NCBI RefSeq assembly: GCF_964340395.1 | Contig: NC_135564.1 | Span: 16,272,957 to 16,336,956 of the forward strand | Length of the DNA: 64,000 nucleotides | Direction: 5' to 3' | Origin: Glandiceps talaboti | Lineage: Eukaryota > Hemichordata > Enteropneusta > Spengelidae | Part shown: piece after piece, positions 39,395-49,877 of the stretch | How the letters are laid out: the number at the start of each line of letters is the position of its first letter | Position numbering within the stretch: position 1 is the stretch's first letter | The notes under the pieces: model-generated | Told to the model about the DNA's origin: nothing | The model's input: only the letters and a program-made list of their open reading frames with translations | Database searches by the model: none | Position numbers and translations under genes: made by a program

Positions 39395-39500
39395 AATAGC
39401 AATACTCCATAAACTTGTCAACATACTTTCTTCAAAATGAAACGATTTGCAATTAAACTTAAGAAACAGTTGCACCTGTTATATGACTATAATAATGAAC

Positions 39501-39563
<63 letters not shown>

Positions 39564-39600
39564 GTCAGTCAGTCAGTCTGTCTGTCTGTCAATCAATTAC
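39395..39600. repeat. Interspersed repeat with (TCAA)n/(GTCA)n/(TGTC)n tail, copy 1
   Basis: ATAGCAATACT-CATAAACTT and GTCAACATACTTTCTTC begin a segment that recurs at 47655. Both copies lead into TCAATCAATCAATTACATG. In this copy the tetranucleotide run occupies 39501-39590. Confidence 0.75.
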
Positions 39601-39744
39601 ATGTTCACTGCATACTCCTGGTTCATGGTGGTCACCCTAGCTGCAATAATATTATAGCTTTTACGACACTTTTTTATATTGTAAGGCTTTCTTTATATTT
39701 GATTGTGGCACTAAACATTTTCGTTTTACTTTTTGTTCTTACAG

Positions 39745-39898
39745 GATTTGCTAAAAACAACAACCAACCCCAACCCACAAAGGTTCTAGCGGAAGGCAGA
39801 GCTGCCGAATCGCAAAGTGTGCACAGTACAGACCAGACATATAGTACCTGTGGTGTTACGCCACCACGGTTCAAACCAGACAATGCAGTGATAAAGCT
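39745..39898 (+). other. Possible 5' exon upstream of the BTB-Kelch gene
   Basis: A 154-base segment bounded by a strong polypyrimidine tract and acceptor (TTTTGTTCTTACAG ending at 39744) and a consensus donor (GTGAGT at 39899-39904). Base composition is less AT-rich than the flanks. One frame stays open through it (FAKNNNQPQPTKVLAEGR and onwards), but I see no homology. It may be an untranslated exon of the Kelch gene, whose coding start is only 230 bases downstream. Cryptic sites by chance remain possible. Confidence 0.3.
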
Positions 39899-40129
39899 GT
39901 GAGTTCAAAACGCACATATTCGCTTGGACGAATGTATTTATAATCATTCTTACTTACTTTATCATTCAGATTAATACCTCATCTAAAATTTTATCTTATT
40001 TATATTGATAACGATATTGTATTTAAAATAAAAACAAAGCTTACATATAAACATACGATGTATATGTAAGTCGGTGTGGGAATATTGACGCTGTGAATGA
40101 TAAAATTAAAACATAAACATTCGTACAAG

Positions 40130-41665
40130 ATGGCGGGAATTTCAGAAAACGATCCTGCGTTAGCCGACTTACAACTATTTCAAAACTCTCTATTACTCAA
40201 GGAACTCAATAGGCAGCGAGGTGACGACAGGCTTTGTAACATGACCGTCATCGTCGACGGACGCAAATTCAACGCACATCGTTGTGTTTTAGCGGCAAGC
40301 AGTCCTTACTTCGATTCCATGTTCCGAAGTAATATGCGAGAGACCCAGTACCATAGTGTGGAATTGCAGTGTACATCGGCTGACGGTATGGAAGCAATTC
40401 TTGACTTTATGTACAACGGAACGATTGACTTGACTGCAGAAAACGTTTTTGACGTCATTTGTGGCACCGACCATTTTATGATGAGTGAATTGAAGCAATA
40501 CAGTGGTCGTTTTATGGCAAAGCATCTATCGACATCCAACTGCGTAAATGTAAGAAATGTTGCTATGCAGTATGACCTCCCAGATATGCTGAAGGCCGCT
40601 AACCGAATCATCGAATGTAAGCTTTCCGAAGTTCTGAAAAAATCCATCGAAAGTCTCTTGAAGTTATCTTGTGATGAGGTGTGCGCGTTGGTTAAGAAAG
40701 AGATGATCGAGGCGAAGGAGGAAGAACTGTTTGAATTTATCATTAGATGGGTCAATCATGACAAAACTAGCAGAAAGACAAAACTGTCAGAGTTATTACG
40801 TCACATCCGTCTTGGCCAGGTCATGGATGTATTAGTCTCACTAATACATCCATGGTCCAACCGTGTCGAGAGTGAACCACTGGTACAAGAGGATAAGAAG
40901 GCCTGTCAACTGATTGATGAGATTAAGAGAGGGAATGTCACTAAGGGCAACAGAAAGATGAAGAAGCAAAGACCCATGAGGATGTTGGATGTGATCGTTT
41001 TCTGTCACCATTCTGCTACTCATGGTTATGATATCAATGCTTTGAGCAATCGACCTGACCCAAGACTTGTACCATCAACATTTGGGTACGTCATCAGCCA
41101 AAATAAGTGGGTGATACTACAAGACATGCCTGAATCATTCAGTAACGTATCTTTGGCAGTTGAAATAGACAACAAGTTGATAACACTTGGGCTTGATGAA
41201 TCCACTAATAGTCAGGGTTTGAAAACATATCTGTATGATCCATTGTCAAATGAGTGGAAGGTTTTACCAGGGCCAAATGGTTTTAAATCATCTGGGTATG
41301 GCCATCAATATTCATCATGGACTCCTCTGGTTGTGTGCAACAATGCTGTATATGCATTTGGTGAAGATGAGAGCAGGAAGGTGATGATGGAAATGTATGA
41401 TCCAGAAGAAAACTGCTGGTTTAAGAAATCCTGTGATCCTGGGCTTCGTTATGGTAAAGTATTTGCTCTCAATGATCAGTTTCTGTGTACAATAGATTCT
41501 GATGGAGAAATACACAGTATTTACTGTTACGACACTCACAAGGATGAATGGATAACGCTGCCAGCAGATGAGCTTGACTTCATACAGCAGGATGAAACTT
41601 GCTTGGTGTGCCCACCAATAGCAATGAAGACACCGACAGGCATCGAGTTATACCGGATTTGGTAA
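40130..41665 (+). CDS. BTB-BACK-Kelch (KLHL-type) protein, main frame
   Basis: 511 codons from the ATG at 40130. An in-frame ATG at 40097 exists, but the 40130 context (ACAAGATGGCG, A at -3, G at +4) is much better. Domains: BTB/POZ at about residues 26-130 (CNMTVIVDGRKFNAHRCVLA, ASSPYFDSMF), BACK at about 135-265 (VRNVAMQYDLPDMLKAANRI, ELFEFIIRWVNHD), then degenerate kelch blades with the YDPxxNxW signature: YLYDPLSNEWKVLPG near 368, EMYDPEENCWF near 421, YCYDTHKDEWITLP near 465. Proteins of this type are usually cullin-3 ubiquitin ligase substrate adaptors; BTB binds CUL3 and the kelch propeller binds substrate. The frame stops mid-propeller at 41663-41665, but kelch coding continues in another frame to 42080. 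No intron is seen within the coding region. Specific KLHL orthology is not clear. Confidence 0.93.
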   Translation: MAGISENDPALADLQLFQNSLLLKELNRQRGDDRLCNMTVIVDGRKFNAHRCVLAASSPYFDSMFRSNMRETQYHSVELQCTSADGMEAILDFMYNGTIDLTAENVFDVICGTDHFMMSELKQYSGRFMAKHLSTSNCVNVRNVAMQYDLPDMLKAANRIIECKLSEVLKKSIESLLKLSCDEVCALVKKEMIEAKEEELFEFIIRWVNHDKTSRKTKLSELLRHIRLGQVMDVLVSLIHPWSNRVESEPLVQEDKKACQLIDEIKRGNVTKGNRKMKKQRPMRMLDVIVFCHHSATHGYDINALSNRPDPRLVPSTFGYVISQNKWVILQDMPESFSNVSLAVEIDNKLITLGLDESTNSQGLKTYLYDPLSNEWKVLPGPNGFKSSGYGHQYSSWTPLVVCNNAVYAFGEDESRKVMMEMYDPEENCWFKKSCDPGLRYGKVFALNDQFLCTIDSDGEIHSIYCYDTHKDEWITLPADELDFIQQDETCLVCPPIAMKTPTGIELYRIW

Positions 41666-42080
41666 ATATAAAGTCGTCATCTCAGTAGAGTCAGACACCA
41701 TTATAGTCTATCATGAAGATGCAACAGTGTTACCATTGCATAATACCCAGGTACCACTTCGAAGATCTTTCCCTGCAGTTTGTGATTTCCATGGTAATTT
41801 CTTTATTGGTGGTGGTACTCGATACTCCGAGCGTGATAAATTGTGGTCCTCATACACATGTTTGTCTACTGACTGTAGGTACTATTCTAATTACATATTG
41901 GATCTTACAAAAAATCGATGGAGGAGAGCAGCTAGTGCACCATTCAGCTTTCAGGTGAATAGAACTGCCCATGCTCTGCTGCAAATACCACGGGAATTCC
42001 TGAATGTGTACAAGAAAACAGCGCCCCCAAGTGACGATTCTAAAGATAGATGGCATGCGTTGCTACAAGGTATATGGTGA
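41628..42080 (+). pseudogene. BTB-Kelch C-terminal continuation in the next frame
   Basis: A different frame is open from 41628 (after a stop at 41625-41627) to a TGA at 42080. It reads GFGKYKVVISVESDTIIVYH, then FHGNFFIGGG, YILDLTKNRWRRAA and a C-terminal WHALLQGIW. The GGG and the YxxDxxxNxW pattern are kelch-blade signatures, so this is the missing last part of the propeller. The shift lies within 41628-41663 and corresponds to one base too many (or two too few) relative to a continuous frame. A 24-base GT...AG segment at 41662-41685 cannot explain it, being divisible by three and too short for an intron. Either a sequencing or assembly indel, a recent disabling mutation, or a +1 shift event. 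Uninterrupted, the protein would be about 650 residues, in the normal KLHL range. Confidence 0.8.
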
Positions 42081-42539
42081 ATAAGAAGTACAATACCCCA
42101 TATCCCACCATGAACATTGTCTTTTACATAGCCAGAAGAGGGATACAGTGTAAAGAACTACATGTATACCTCTCTGTGACTTTCACTCTGACTTCATCTT
42201 AACCTGAAAGAAGAAATAACAGATAAAGCTGTCTACGATTGATGTTCAGAAAGAAACCAAAATGAAAATAAGATGGATATTGACATGATGACGGATATGA
42301 TGATCATTGAAGGATGTCTCCTTTCACTTTATCAGATAACACTTCAGAGAAACCTGATTAGAGCTGAACAATACATGACAACAGTATATCTTTCAGTGTT
42401 CTTTGGAAACCAGTTGTGTGGGAGTTTTTCTCTAACTTTCCCCTACCATATCTGGCATATCGTATTATATTCATACCAAAATTTAGTTTGCAATTTCCCA
42501 CAGTGATGTTAATCTTGTTTACATCATACTAAAGTCATA
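42081..42539 (+). other. 3' region of the BTB-Kelch gene
   Basis: Presumed 3' UTR and spacer. I see no clear AATAAA signal close to the stop codon. No further exon recognised. Confidence 0.4.
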
Positions 42540-42865
42540 ATGGTCAAACGGGTATAGTGGCCAGCTTTGAATCTGCAGATTGCATATTCGAGCCCCTTCC
42601 TTTCTGTTTTGTTTTGCAATACATGTAGGTATATTGGTAGTTGTTGGGCAAGATTTGAGACGTGATTGTCAACCCAGCTGTATAATTGGAGACCTGGTAG
42701 GATCATAGAGCTACATGTTTAGTGGTTGCTGTGTGAATGCTTTAATCATGTGCACTTACAAAGGCTGCAATGGATTGTATGCACCCCAGGGAGTTTAGGA
42801 AGTATAGAGGGCTGTTGTGCCGCTATAGATATATGCCAGGGGTAATAATTGTAAAGTATAAAAAC
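42540..42865 (+). mobile_element. tRNA-derived SINE
   Basis: The head looks like a degraded tRNA gene: an A-box-like GGGTATAGTGGCCAGC near 42550 and a B-box-like ATATTCGAGCCCC at about 42584-42596, at the usual ~30-40 base spacing. The body (ACCCAGCTGTATAATTGGAG, CCTGGTAGGAT, TGCACCCCAGGGAG, GCTGTTGTGCCGCTATAGAT) resembles the conserved central modules of widespread animal SINEs (Deu- or Meta-type); family assignment is from memory and unsure. The tail is GTAATAATTGTAAAGTATAAA. RNA polymerase III would transcribe it if intact; it moves through a partner LINE. Confidence 0.6.
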
Positions 42866-42997
42866 CAACATTATCATTATTAACTACTAATACCATTACT
42901 ATTATACACCTCTGCTAAACCCTCTTGGCTGGTTCTAATTACTAGATGATGCTATTTACATCATTTCACATGGTAACAATTAAAAACCGAATTAGAA

Positions 42998-43245
42998 TAG
43001 GGAACTCGCAATCCAGACTGAGCATGCTCAGACGCAAAGGACTATGGGATTATCTGAGGTTATCGTAATACGTAATCTGGAGCTACCGATAAAATAAACC
43101 TCCCATAATGGTCAGGGTAACTATGAATTAATTATTTGTGGTTACAAACAATGTATCAACATTGTTTATAATGATAATTGATGAGTATTTATTATCACAT
43201 TTCCCATGATGCAACATTCAACATGGCGGGTTTGCAAGTTCCCTA
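42998..43245. repeat. Short-TIR MITE-like element, ~248 bp
   Basis: TAGGGAACTCGCAA at 42998-43011 is matched by the inverted TTGCAAGTTCCCTA at 43232-43245 (one mismatch). The interior is noncoding and includes GAGCATGCTC and AACATGGCGGG. I could not fix a target-site duplication. Confidence 0.55.
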
Positions 43246-43640
43246 TTAGTGCTGCTTTGTGACTGTAACTTCATGAAACACTAGGTCATCAGTGAAATTC
43301 CAGCCATGGTAGGAGAAAACGAGCAAAATTTCCACAGCTCCATACACTTTGGTTTTCACCATCCAGATTCTAAAATCATCTGTACAAATGTAGTTGGAAT
43401 AAGATGTACAGCATAGATAAAAACTCTCCTACAGCCAACAAACCAAGAAAATGAACAAGTAAACTTGGCTTTGACATTTTCAATGTAAATCATAGATTTT
43501 CAAGATCAGATGATTTCATTCATTTGTTATCCAGTTTCCCAAATATCTCAGGGCTTGAATCCACTGAAACTGACTATACAGTTCTGAAGGCCTTGAGAAT
43601 ACATGTACACTGAATGTAATAATGTTGTCAGTTAAAAATG

Positions 43641-44075
43641 TAGTCTGGATTCCAACTGTGGTCTACTAACCACAGTCTGGTCAAACTCCCTCGATTAGCA
43701 CAAAAAATTGTTCATCTAATCACTGAACCCCCAGCTATAGTGAGTAAACAACTTGTATAAGTAGCATCCTGAGCTGACAAATATACCATATTTGGACATT
43801 ACATAACTGCCCCAATAAACACTAACTTTATGAGGGACTGTGTTATTGGTTAGAGTTTTGTGATTGATTGATTGATTGATTGTTTGTTTGTTTGTTTGTT
43901 TGACTTTATTTAAACTTGATAAATTGTTGAGCCAAAGGTTCTTTTAACACAATGTCGAGTAAATAAAGACATGATGTTAATGACTGTGTGGGTGGTTGTT
44001 GATGAATTTTAAATTTCATCTCAAGACTCATTTGACCAGACTGTGGTTAGTAGACCAAAGTTGGAATCCAGACTA
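43641..44075. mobile_element. MITE, 435 bp with 45-bp terminal inverted repeats
   Basis: TAGTCTGGATTCCAACTGTG ... CACAGTCTGGTCAAA at 43641-43685 is inverted at 44031-44075 with one mismatch. The outermost bases are TA at each end, compatible with a TA target typical of Tc1/mariner-type elements. Inside is a (ATTG)n(TTTG)n microsatellite at 43861-43903. There is no transposase frame, so it is non-autonomous. Confidence 0.85.
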
Positions 44076-45184
44076 AGAGGAATACCATTCCATGAAATGA
44101 AGGCATATATTCATAAACTTATTTTTTTTAGAGTCATATGGAGATTTTACATCACATAAATTTCATGTTATTATTAAGACATGTCAAATTGAAACTTATT
44201 TCACATTGATTGTCCTAACAGTAGTCCAGCAGTACCTCGTTGGAGTCAGGTGTCATAATTAGTAGATGGACAATAAATATTCATGATTTTTTTATCTGAA
44301 TGTAATAATTCTAGCAGTAGTCCAAGTGTTTCATGGGATTTAGCAGCCTCGCATATACATTAGATGAACAATACATTATTCATGATTTCATCTGCAGATA
44401 ATAATCCTTTGGAGTCATGAATATTTATTGTTCTTCTAATACATAAGATAACTCCCATGAAGCAGTGCTAGATCAGTGTGGAGACAACCACAAAATGAAT
44501 TTCGAGAACTTACAATTTGGTGTTTCTTGGCAATTACTTGAAATTTGTGTGGAGTTAAATTATGAAATGACTCTCACAAAGAACACAAAGCTTACGAAAG
44601 TACCTATGCCTTTATTTCATGCCGTGATGTAGTTAATTGTTACACACTGCTGTCATGGAGGGCTATTGTGTACTATATTTGTATATCATCTGGTAAAGAC
44701 ACTTTCATTCCTTGTACCTCAGCTTCGTTGTCTGAGCTATTGTCATTAACTTTGGATATGACCCCACTTAAAATGTTATGGTCTGAAAACTTTGGTAGAT
44801 TTTATCACCGCACCAGTAACTGCAATGTTGAAGTGAAGGATGATTATTTATGCAAGTAAGATAGGTGAGGTCATTGACTCTATGTACATGTAACTGATCA
44901 AACATTATGTTTTGTAGTATTAGATTTACTACAGTGGCAAATCTTATACTTTAGTAATAATAGTATTGTCAGTTTAAAGGCTGAATGTTTTACAGTTAGT
45001 AATAGTATATTACTAGTACACCCAAGGTACAGTTTTGTTTTCTATTACAATCCAACCATTGGTGCTAAAATATTGAGATGTATAGGGTAGTGATTGTTTC
45101 AGGCAGATCCTGAAGACAGCATCACCAACCAACTTACATCTCAGTAAGATTTTTAGTTAATAAGGTGTAATTTTGTATTGATTT
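44076..45184. other. Spacer, no gene seen
   Basis: AT-rich. TATTCATGATTT and CAGTAGTCCA recur near 44220-44400, suggesting an old local duplication. Nothing else supported. Confidence 0.5.
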
Positions 45185-46100
45185 TTTTTAGCACAACTGA
45201 ACTGATAAGGTTCAGTAGTGCTATAGGCATGGTGCAGTGTCTGTCTGTCCGTCTGTCTGTCTGTCTGTGGATGACTTAAATTTGAAAAGCCGCTGGACTG
45301 ATTGCCTTAGTATTGATGGAAACATTACTTATGGCATCTAGTTGGGAAATTGTTCTAAGAAAAATGATCACAGCAAAGGTGTGTGATTTGATCATTTGGG
45401 TAAAAAAATGTGATTCTTGGTCAAAAAGTTTAAACTCAAAAACTACTGGGTAGATTGGACTGAACTTTGTTGGAAACATTCTTAGGAGTGTTTAGATTAG
45501 CAATTGTTTATGACATAATGATCCCATCTGTGATATGCAAATTAGGTATACAAATATGTCTTTTTGGTCAAAATCTGTAATTCCAAATTATCGAGTAGAT
45601 TGGGCAGGAATTTAATGGGAACATTCTTAGTGGTGTTTAGATCAAGAACTACATAATGATCCCATCAGTGATATGCAAATTAAGTCTAAAAATCTCTCAA
45701 TTTTGGTCAAAACCTTATATCTTGAAACCACGGGGTTGAAACTCGATGGGGACATTTCTGGAGGTGTTATTCTGCAGGTGTATTTGAAAACATTTTGACA
45801 CAATTTATCATAGCAACCATGACCATGCCCCTCAGCCACAGTGAAATAATGATGCATATTACAAAAATAACAACTGGGATGGGTAAGTAAGTGAATGAAT
45901 ATTTTCAAAATGTATGTAAATATGCCTAGCAACAGGACCACGCCCCTAGAAATGGCTAAACCAAGGTTTTATATTGCAAACATGAAAACTGGAAAGGATA
46001 GGCAAATAATGAAGATTCCAAAAATGTAGGTAAATATGCCTAGCAACAAGACCACACCCATACCAACAGCCAACTACAGTTGTGGTACAGTGCCATTGGT
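45185..46100. repeat. Old interspersed repeat with degenerate ~160-bp internal units
   Basis: After AGCACAACTGAACTGATAAG and a (TGTC)n tract (45236-45269), the phrases GGTAGATTGGACTGAACTTT / GAGTAGATTGGGCAGGAATT, GAACATTCTTAG-GGTGTTTAG, CATAATGATCCCATC-GTGA and TATGCAAATTA recur at about 45450, 45600 and partly near 45735. TATGCCTAGCAACA-GACCA recurs at 45923 and 46037. No frame is conserved. Probably a nonautonomous transposon remnant. Confidence 0.55.
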
Positions 46101-46189
46101 GGTATTTTCTCTCATAAAGTTACACAAATACAATGTTTTTATTGATATATATTAAGTTTTTTTTAGCTTTCTTGTATACAGTATTCATA

Positions 46190-46405
46190 TTTTGAATTTC
46201 TATATATTAATATTATTTTAATATTTTACTCTCATTACATTTAATGTGTGATATCAAATTTCATCGGTGCCAAAGTTTACAGAGGCGTACTTCAGAATTG
46301 TCTAGCTTACTATTATACATTGAACAATTCATTTGATGTATTCTCAGAATTAGTTGTATGGGGTGTCAAAGACTGGTGCTATTGTTTGAGATACAACCTA
46401 TCTGA
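46190..46405. repeat. Diverged direct repeat, copy 1 (copy 2 at 47030-47222)
   Basis: ATCAAATTTCATCGGTGCCA, GTACTTCAGAATTGTCTAG, TTTGATGTATTCTCAGAATT and GGTGTCAA ... GTTTGAGATA occur in the same order at 47090-47222 with moderate divergence. Confidence 0.7.
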
Positions 46406-47029
46406 AGTAGAAAAACTTCTCTAAAGTTTGTTTTTATCATTTCAAAAGTCCACAATGGTTGATGACGTCACAACTCAAGATTGGATCATTGCTTTTCGTA
46501 TAATCCTAAATACTTTTTGTATATCTTTAAATTATTTTATTTTATCTTTGAAGGATTTAAGATAGTCTTATCTCACATAAATTAGACAAATACATTTAAT
46601 TTTAAAAAAAAGTTTTAGTAAGGCCTTAAAAAAAATAATTGTTTGGTTCCGGTTACTCGACCTCCCCTAGTTTCTCATGCTAAACTTTTTTTTAATGTTT
46701 TCGAGAAAAAAATGACAACATCGCGAAAATTGTGAAGTCTCACAAGAAACTGACATCAACTTAAAAAGACAATATAAAATTCTTCTTCCAATCTGTAATG
46801 ACTGTACATCTGATGAGAAGAAACCAAAAACACAGAGACCATATGGAAAACAATGAAAAAACATAACTCCCTGAACTAGAGACTCACATATGAAAAACAA
46901 AATAATTAAAAAATGAAATAAAAAATCGACCTACCCCACCTATTCTAAAATTGAATGTAATCAGAACCATACAATTTTTTTATTACGCCTAATATGTTGT
47001 TGGTTTTTCAATTAAATCGTATATGGATT

Positions 47030-47222
47030 TCTGTTTGTATTGCAATATTAATTATATATTTTACTGTAATTGCATTTATCAAATTTCATGAGTGCCAAAG
47101 TTGACAGAGATGTACTTCAGAAATGTCTAGTATATAATTGTATTAAACTATTATTTTGATGTATTCTCAGAATTAATTGTCCGAGGTGTCAATCATACAG
47201 TCAATGGGTGTTTGAGATATAG
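47030..47222. repeat. Diverged direct repeat, copy 2
   Basis: ATCAAATTTCATGAGTGCCA, GTACTTCAGAAATGTCTAG, TTTGATGTATTCTCAGAATT and GAGGTGTCAA mirror copy 1 at 46190-46405. Between the copies (46406-47029) I see only AT-rich sequence. Confidence 0.7.
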
Positions 47223-47249
47223 GTGAGAAAAACAAGCATACACACGCTC

Positions 47250-47325
47250 TCAAAAATTACCGTTACAGAGACTGTTGTGAAATAGAGAGCTCTATTTTGC
47301 AAGTCACTGTGACGGTAATTTTTGA
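47250..47325. repeat. 76-bp hairpin element
   Basis: TCAAAAATTACCGTTACAGA and GACT are matched by the inverted AGTCACTGTGACGGTAATTT and TTGA. The centre is itself palindromic (AAATAGAGAGCTCTATTT). Almost the whole sequence can fold into one stem. Confidence 0.9.
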
Positions 47326-47654
47326 ATATCGTAAATACCTATAATAATTTCATTATTTCGTTGAATGGAACATTACCTCACAAATGACTGCAAACCCGAA
47401 ATGAAGTTAGTTATGTTTACGAAAACAAACAAACAAACAACAGACAAAACAAAATAAGTAAACAAACAAACACGCAATAAGTAAATAAATAAATAACTAT
47501 TGACAAGAATCAGCAAGGAAGTAATTACAAATCGTTAACAACAAGAATTTGTTATTTTATCCTATGACCACATTTATAGGGGTATGTACAATTGTGGTCA
47601 TTTCGAATATAGGAAAACATAGCAATATTTCAATTATATGAAGGACTCTGCGAT

Positions 47655-47885
47655 AGCAATACTACATAAACTTGTCAACATACTTTCTTCAAGTTGAAAC
47701 TATTTGCAATTAAACCAAGGAAAACATTCGCATATATCTGTTATGACTCAGTAAAATAGGTATAAAAATGAAAAGAAATGCATTTATCAAAAATCTGTAC
47801 AGACAATCAAACAATTCTATTAATCTATTAATCAATCATTCAATCAATCAATTACATGCTCGCTGCATGCGCACTGCATTATCCC
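47655..47885. repeat. Interspersed repeat, copy 2 (see 39395)
   Basis: ATAGCAATACTACATAAACT and GTCAACATACTTTCTTCAA match 39395 onwards. This copy contains a longer interior before TCAATCAATCAATTACATG. Upstream (47423-47495) are (AAAC)n and (AAAT)n runs. Confidence 0.75.
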
Positions 47886-48557
47886 TGTGGCACTTGAAAC
47901 ACATGGATTTTTGTCTATATACATGTATATGTGGACCTGTTTACTATTGAAATAAATTATCAGTTTTCTTTTCGAATTTTGCAAATGTTTGATCATGGAA
48001 GGCATGTTCTAGTTCATCATATTTATGTAAATGTGTTCTGTACTTCTGTATGTTTTCAAAAGTATATAAGTAGCCCACCCCATTTCACACCTGTTTTTGA
48101 CTAACCCACTCCCCGTATTTTTGTGTGACTCTCATCAGATTCCATCCCCCCCCCCACCACCAAAAGTAATGACAGCTTCCTTATATATATCTATAGTCTA
48201 GGTGCAACCCAAGGTATACAAATCATGTCTTCATCACACAATGCAAAAAGAGATCTTGAGATAGTATCTAGACTATTTAAAGCATTATAATATATATTTA
48301 TTCCATTTGTCATGAAATAATGTAAAAAAATACATGATCAAGAGTCAAAAACAACATTATTATATATAAATATAAATGTATATAAAATACTAAACTGCAG
48401 TATTGAATACAAAGTTACTAATAATTAATTAGCAAATTTTCCAAAGCTATTACTTTGTGCTAAAATCATTATTCGAATTCATTATTCTGTTCGAGATAAT
48501 TTTGAAAAAAAACACCTTTGATCATAAATTTTGATTGTTCTGAAATTGGGTTATGTG

Positions 48558-48591
48558 TATGGGAAGCCGTTCAGTATGGGAAGCCGTTCAG
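48558..48591. repeat. 17-bp tandem copy of the foldback terminus
   Basis: TATGGGAAGCCGTTCAG occurs twice head to tail at the left edge of foldback copy 1. The second copy continues into the element. This marks the left boundary of the cluster. Confidence 0.9.
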
Positions 48592-49403
48592 GCCAAAAGT
48601 ATTTTTTTATTTTTGCTGTAGTATTTTATATTTTTCGTACTTACAAACTAATTTAACAGTTTATGTACTTTTATTCCATGTTCACATTATTTTAATTGAA
48701 ATAAGTTTGCATTTATTTGAGAATATTGTTTTACTTTTCGTCAAACCAGTATTTTTTAAGGATTATATATAATTGAAAGTCAAAATATTTTTTTTAAAAA
48801 GTTTTTTATTTTATTTTTTAAATTATTAAAAAAAATATTTTTCAACTTTTTTTTTTTTTTTCCTTCCCAACTTTTTTTTTTTGGCCGAGTCTGATGACCG
48901 GCGCCGGTGCAGAGCACGTCGTGCTCGTACCCGGCGCCTGTCACGAGTACGAGGCGTGACCTTTGACATCCATTACGACGTGTTTCGGCGACGAGTGTGA
49001 AGATACCATCATATTCATCTTCACGTTCAAAAGTTGACCTCTACGCTCAATGTGAATATGATGATAGCTTCACATGTTCATCATCAGATTCGAAGTCTCC
49101 CAAATGGGTACGAACACGCATTCGGCAAATCACATATCCTTCATTGACAGGTTGAAATCATGTGATTGTAATTAATTTTCATTTGACTTGCGTGGATTTG
49201 CATGCTCTCTTTTTATTTTTGCCAGAGTATCAAATTTGCTCCATGAACTATTGTTGTCATGGACCATATTTTTTACAATCCATAATGGACCATTGCGTTG
49301 CCCCTCCCCTATCAAGGGAACTACATACATTGTGATAATTGTGGTCTCACTATTTTGACAATTTGTGTAAATTTCACCAGTGTAAGTGTTAAGTGTTAAT
49401 AAG

Positions 49404-49407
49404 TAGG
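49404..49407. repeat. Target-site duplication TAGG, left
   Basis: TAGG abuts the LTR start and is repeated at 59207-59210 directly after the other LTR. The same stretch without the insert reads TTAAGTAGGGTTTCAAAG (minus strand, near 62589-62606) in foldback copy 2. Confidence 0.9.
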
Positions 49408-49877
49408 TGTAAGCAACACAGTCTTACGGACGGGGCTAAGGTTGCGTATGATCGATGCCGTCGTGGGGACTTGGGTTCAGGGACAGTAGTTATAAATAGT
49501 AAAATTAATAGCACGAGATTATATAGGTATAAATGAACTGATAGTATGCTTTTACTTAACATAAATCACAATATCTACAAAATAAGCTTTCAGTAGGAAA
49601 AGTAAACACTATCGGATCCGTTCTCAAAGATTAATATTTAGTTTACAATAAGTTATTTCTAAATTCCAAAAATTAATTAATAGTACGATAAATTGTCTTG
49701 AGTTGATTTATACAAATGAAAATAATATTACAATAAGTATCCTAAGTTGATTTGTATAGTGAAATAATATTACAATGAGTAGTTTTAAATTGACTATCAA
49801 ATATCGCCGGAACTGCAAGTAATTAAATGTCACGAAGCTGAAACGGGAGGAACTAAATACATAAAAGTAAAATAAAG

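Noticed and set aside
41662-41685. Micro-intron to join the two Kelch frames
   Set aside because: The GT...AG span is 24 bases, divisible by three, so removing it does not change frame, and it is far below usual animal intron size.
42584-42596. Functional tRNA gene from B-box-like ATATTCGAGCCCC
   Set aside because: No cloverleaf can be completed; it fits a SINE head with a long non-tRNA body.
48518-48772. ORFs in foldback termini (also 60728-60913 and 63408-63632) as a transposon protein
   Set aside because: They run through AT-rich terminal repeats, begin outside or at element edges and lack any transposase motif.
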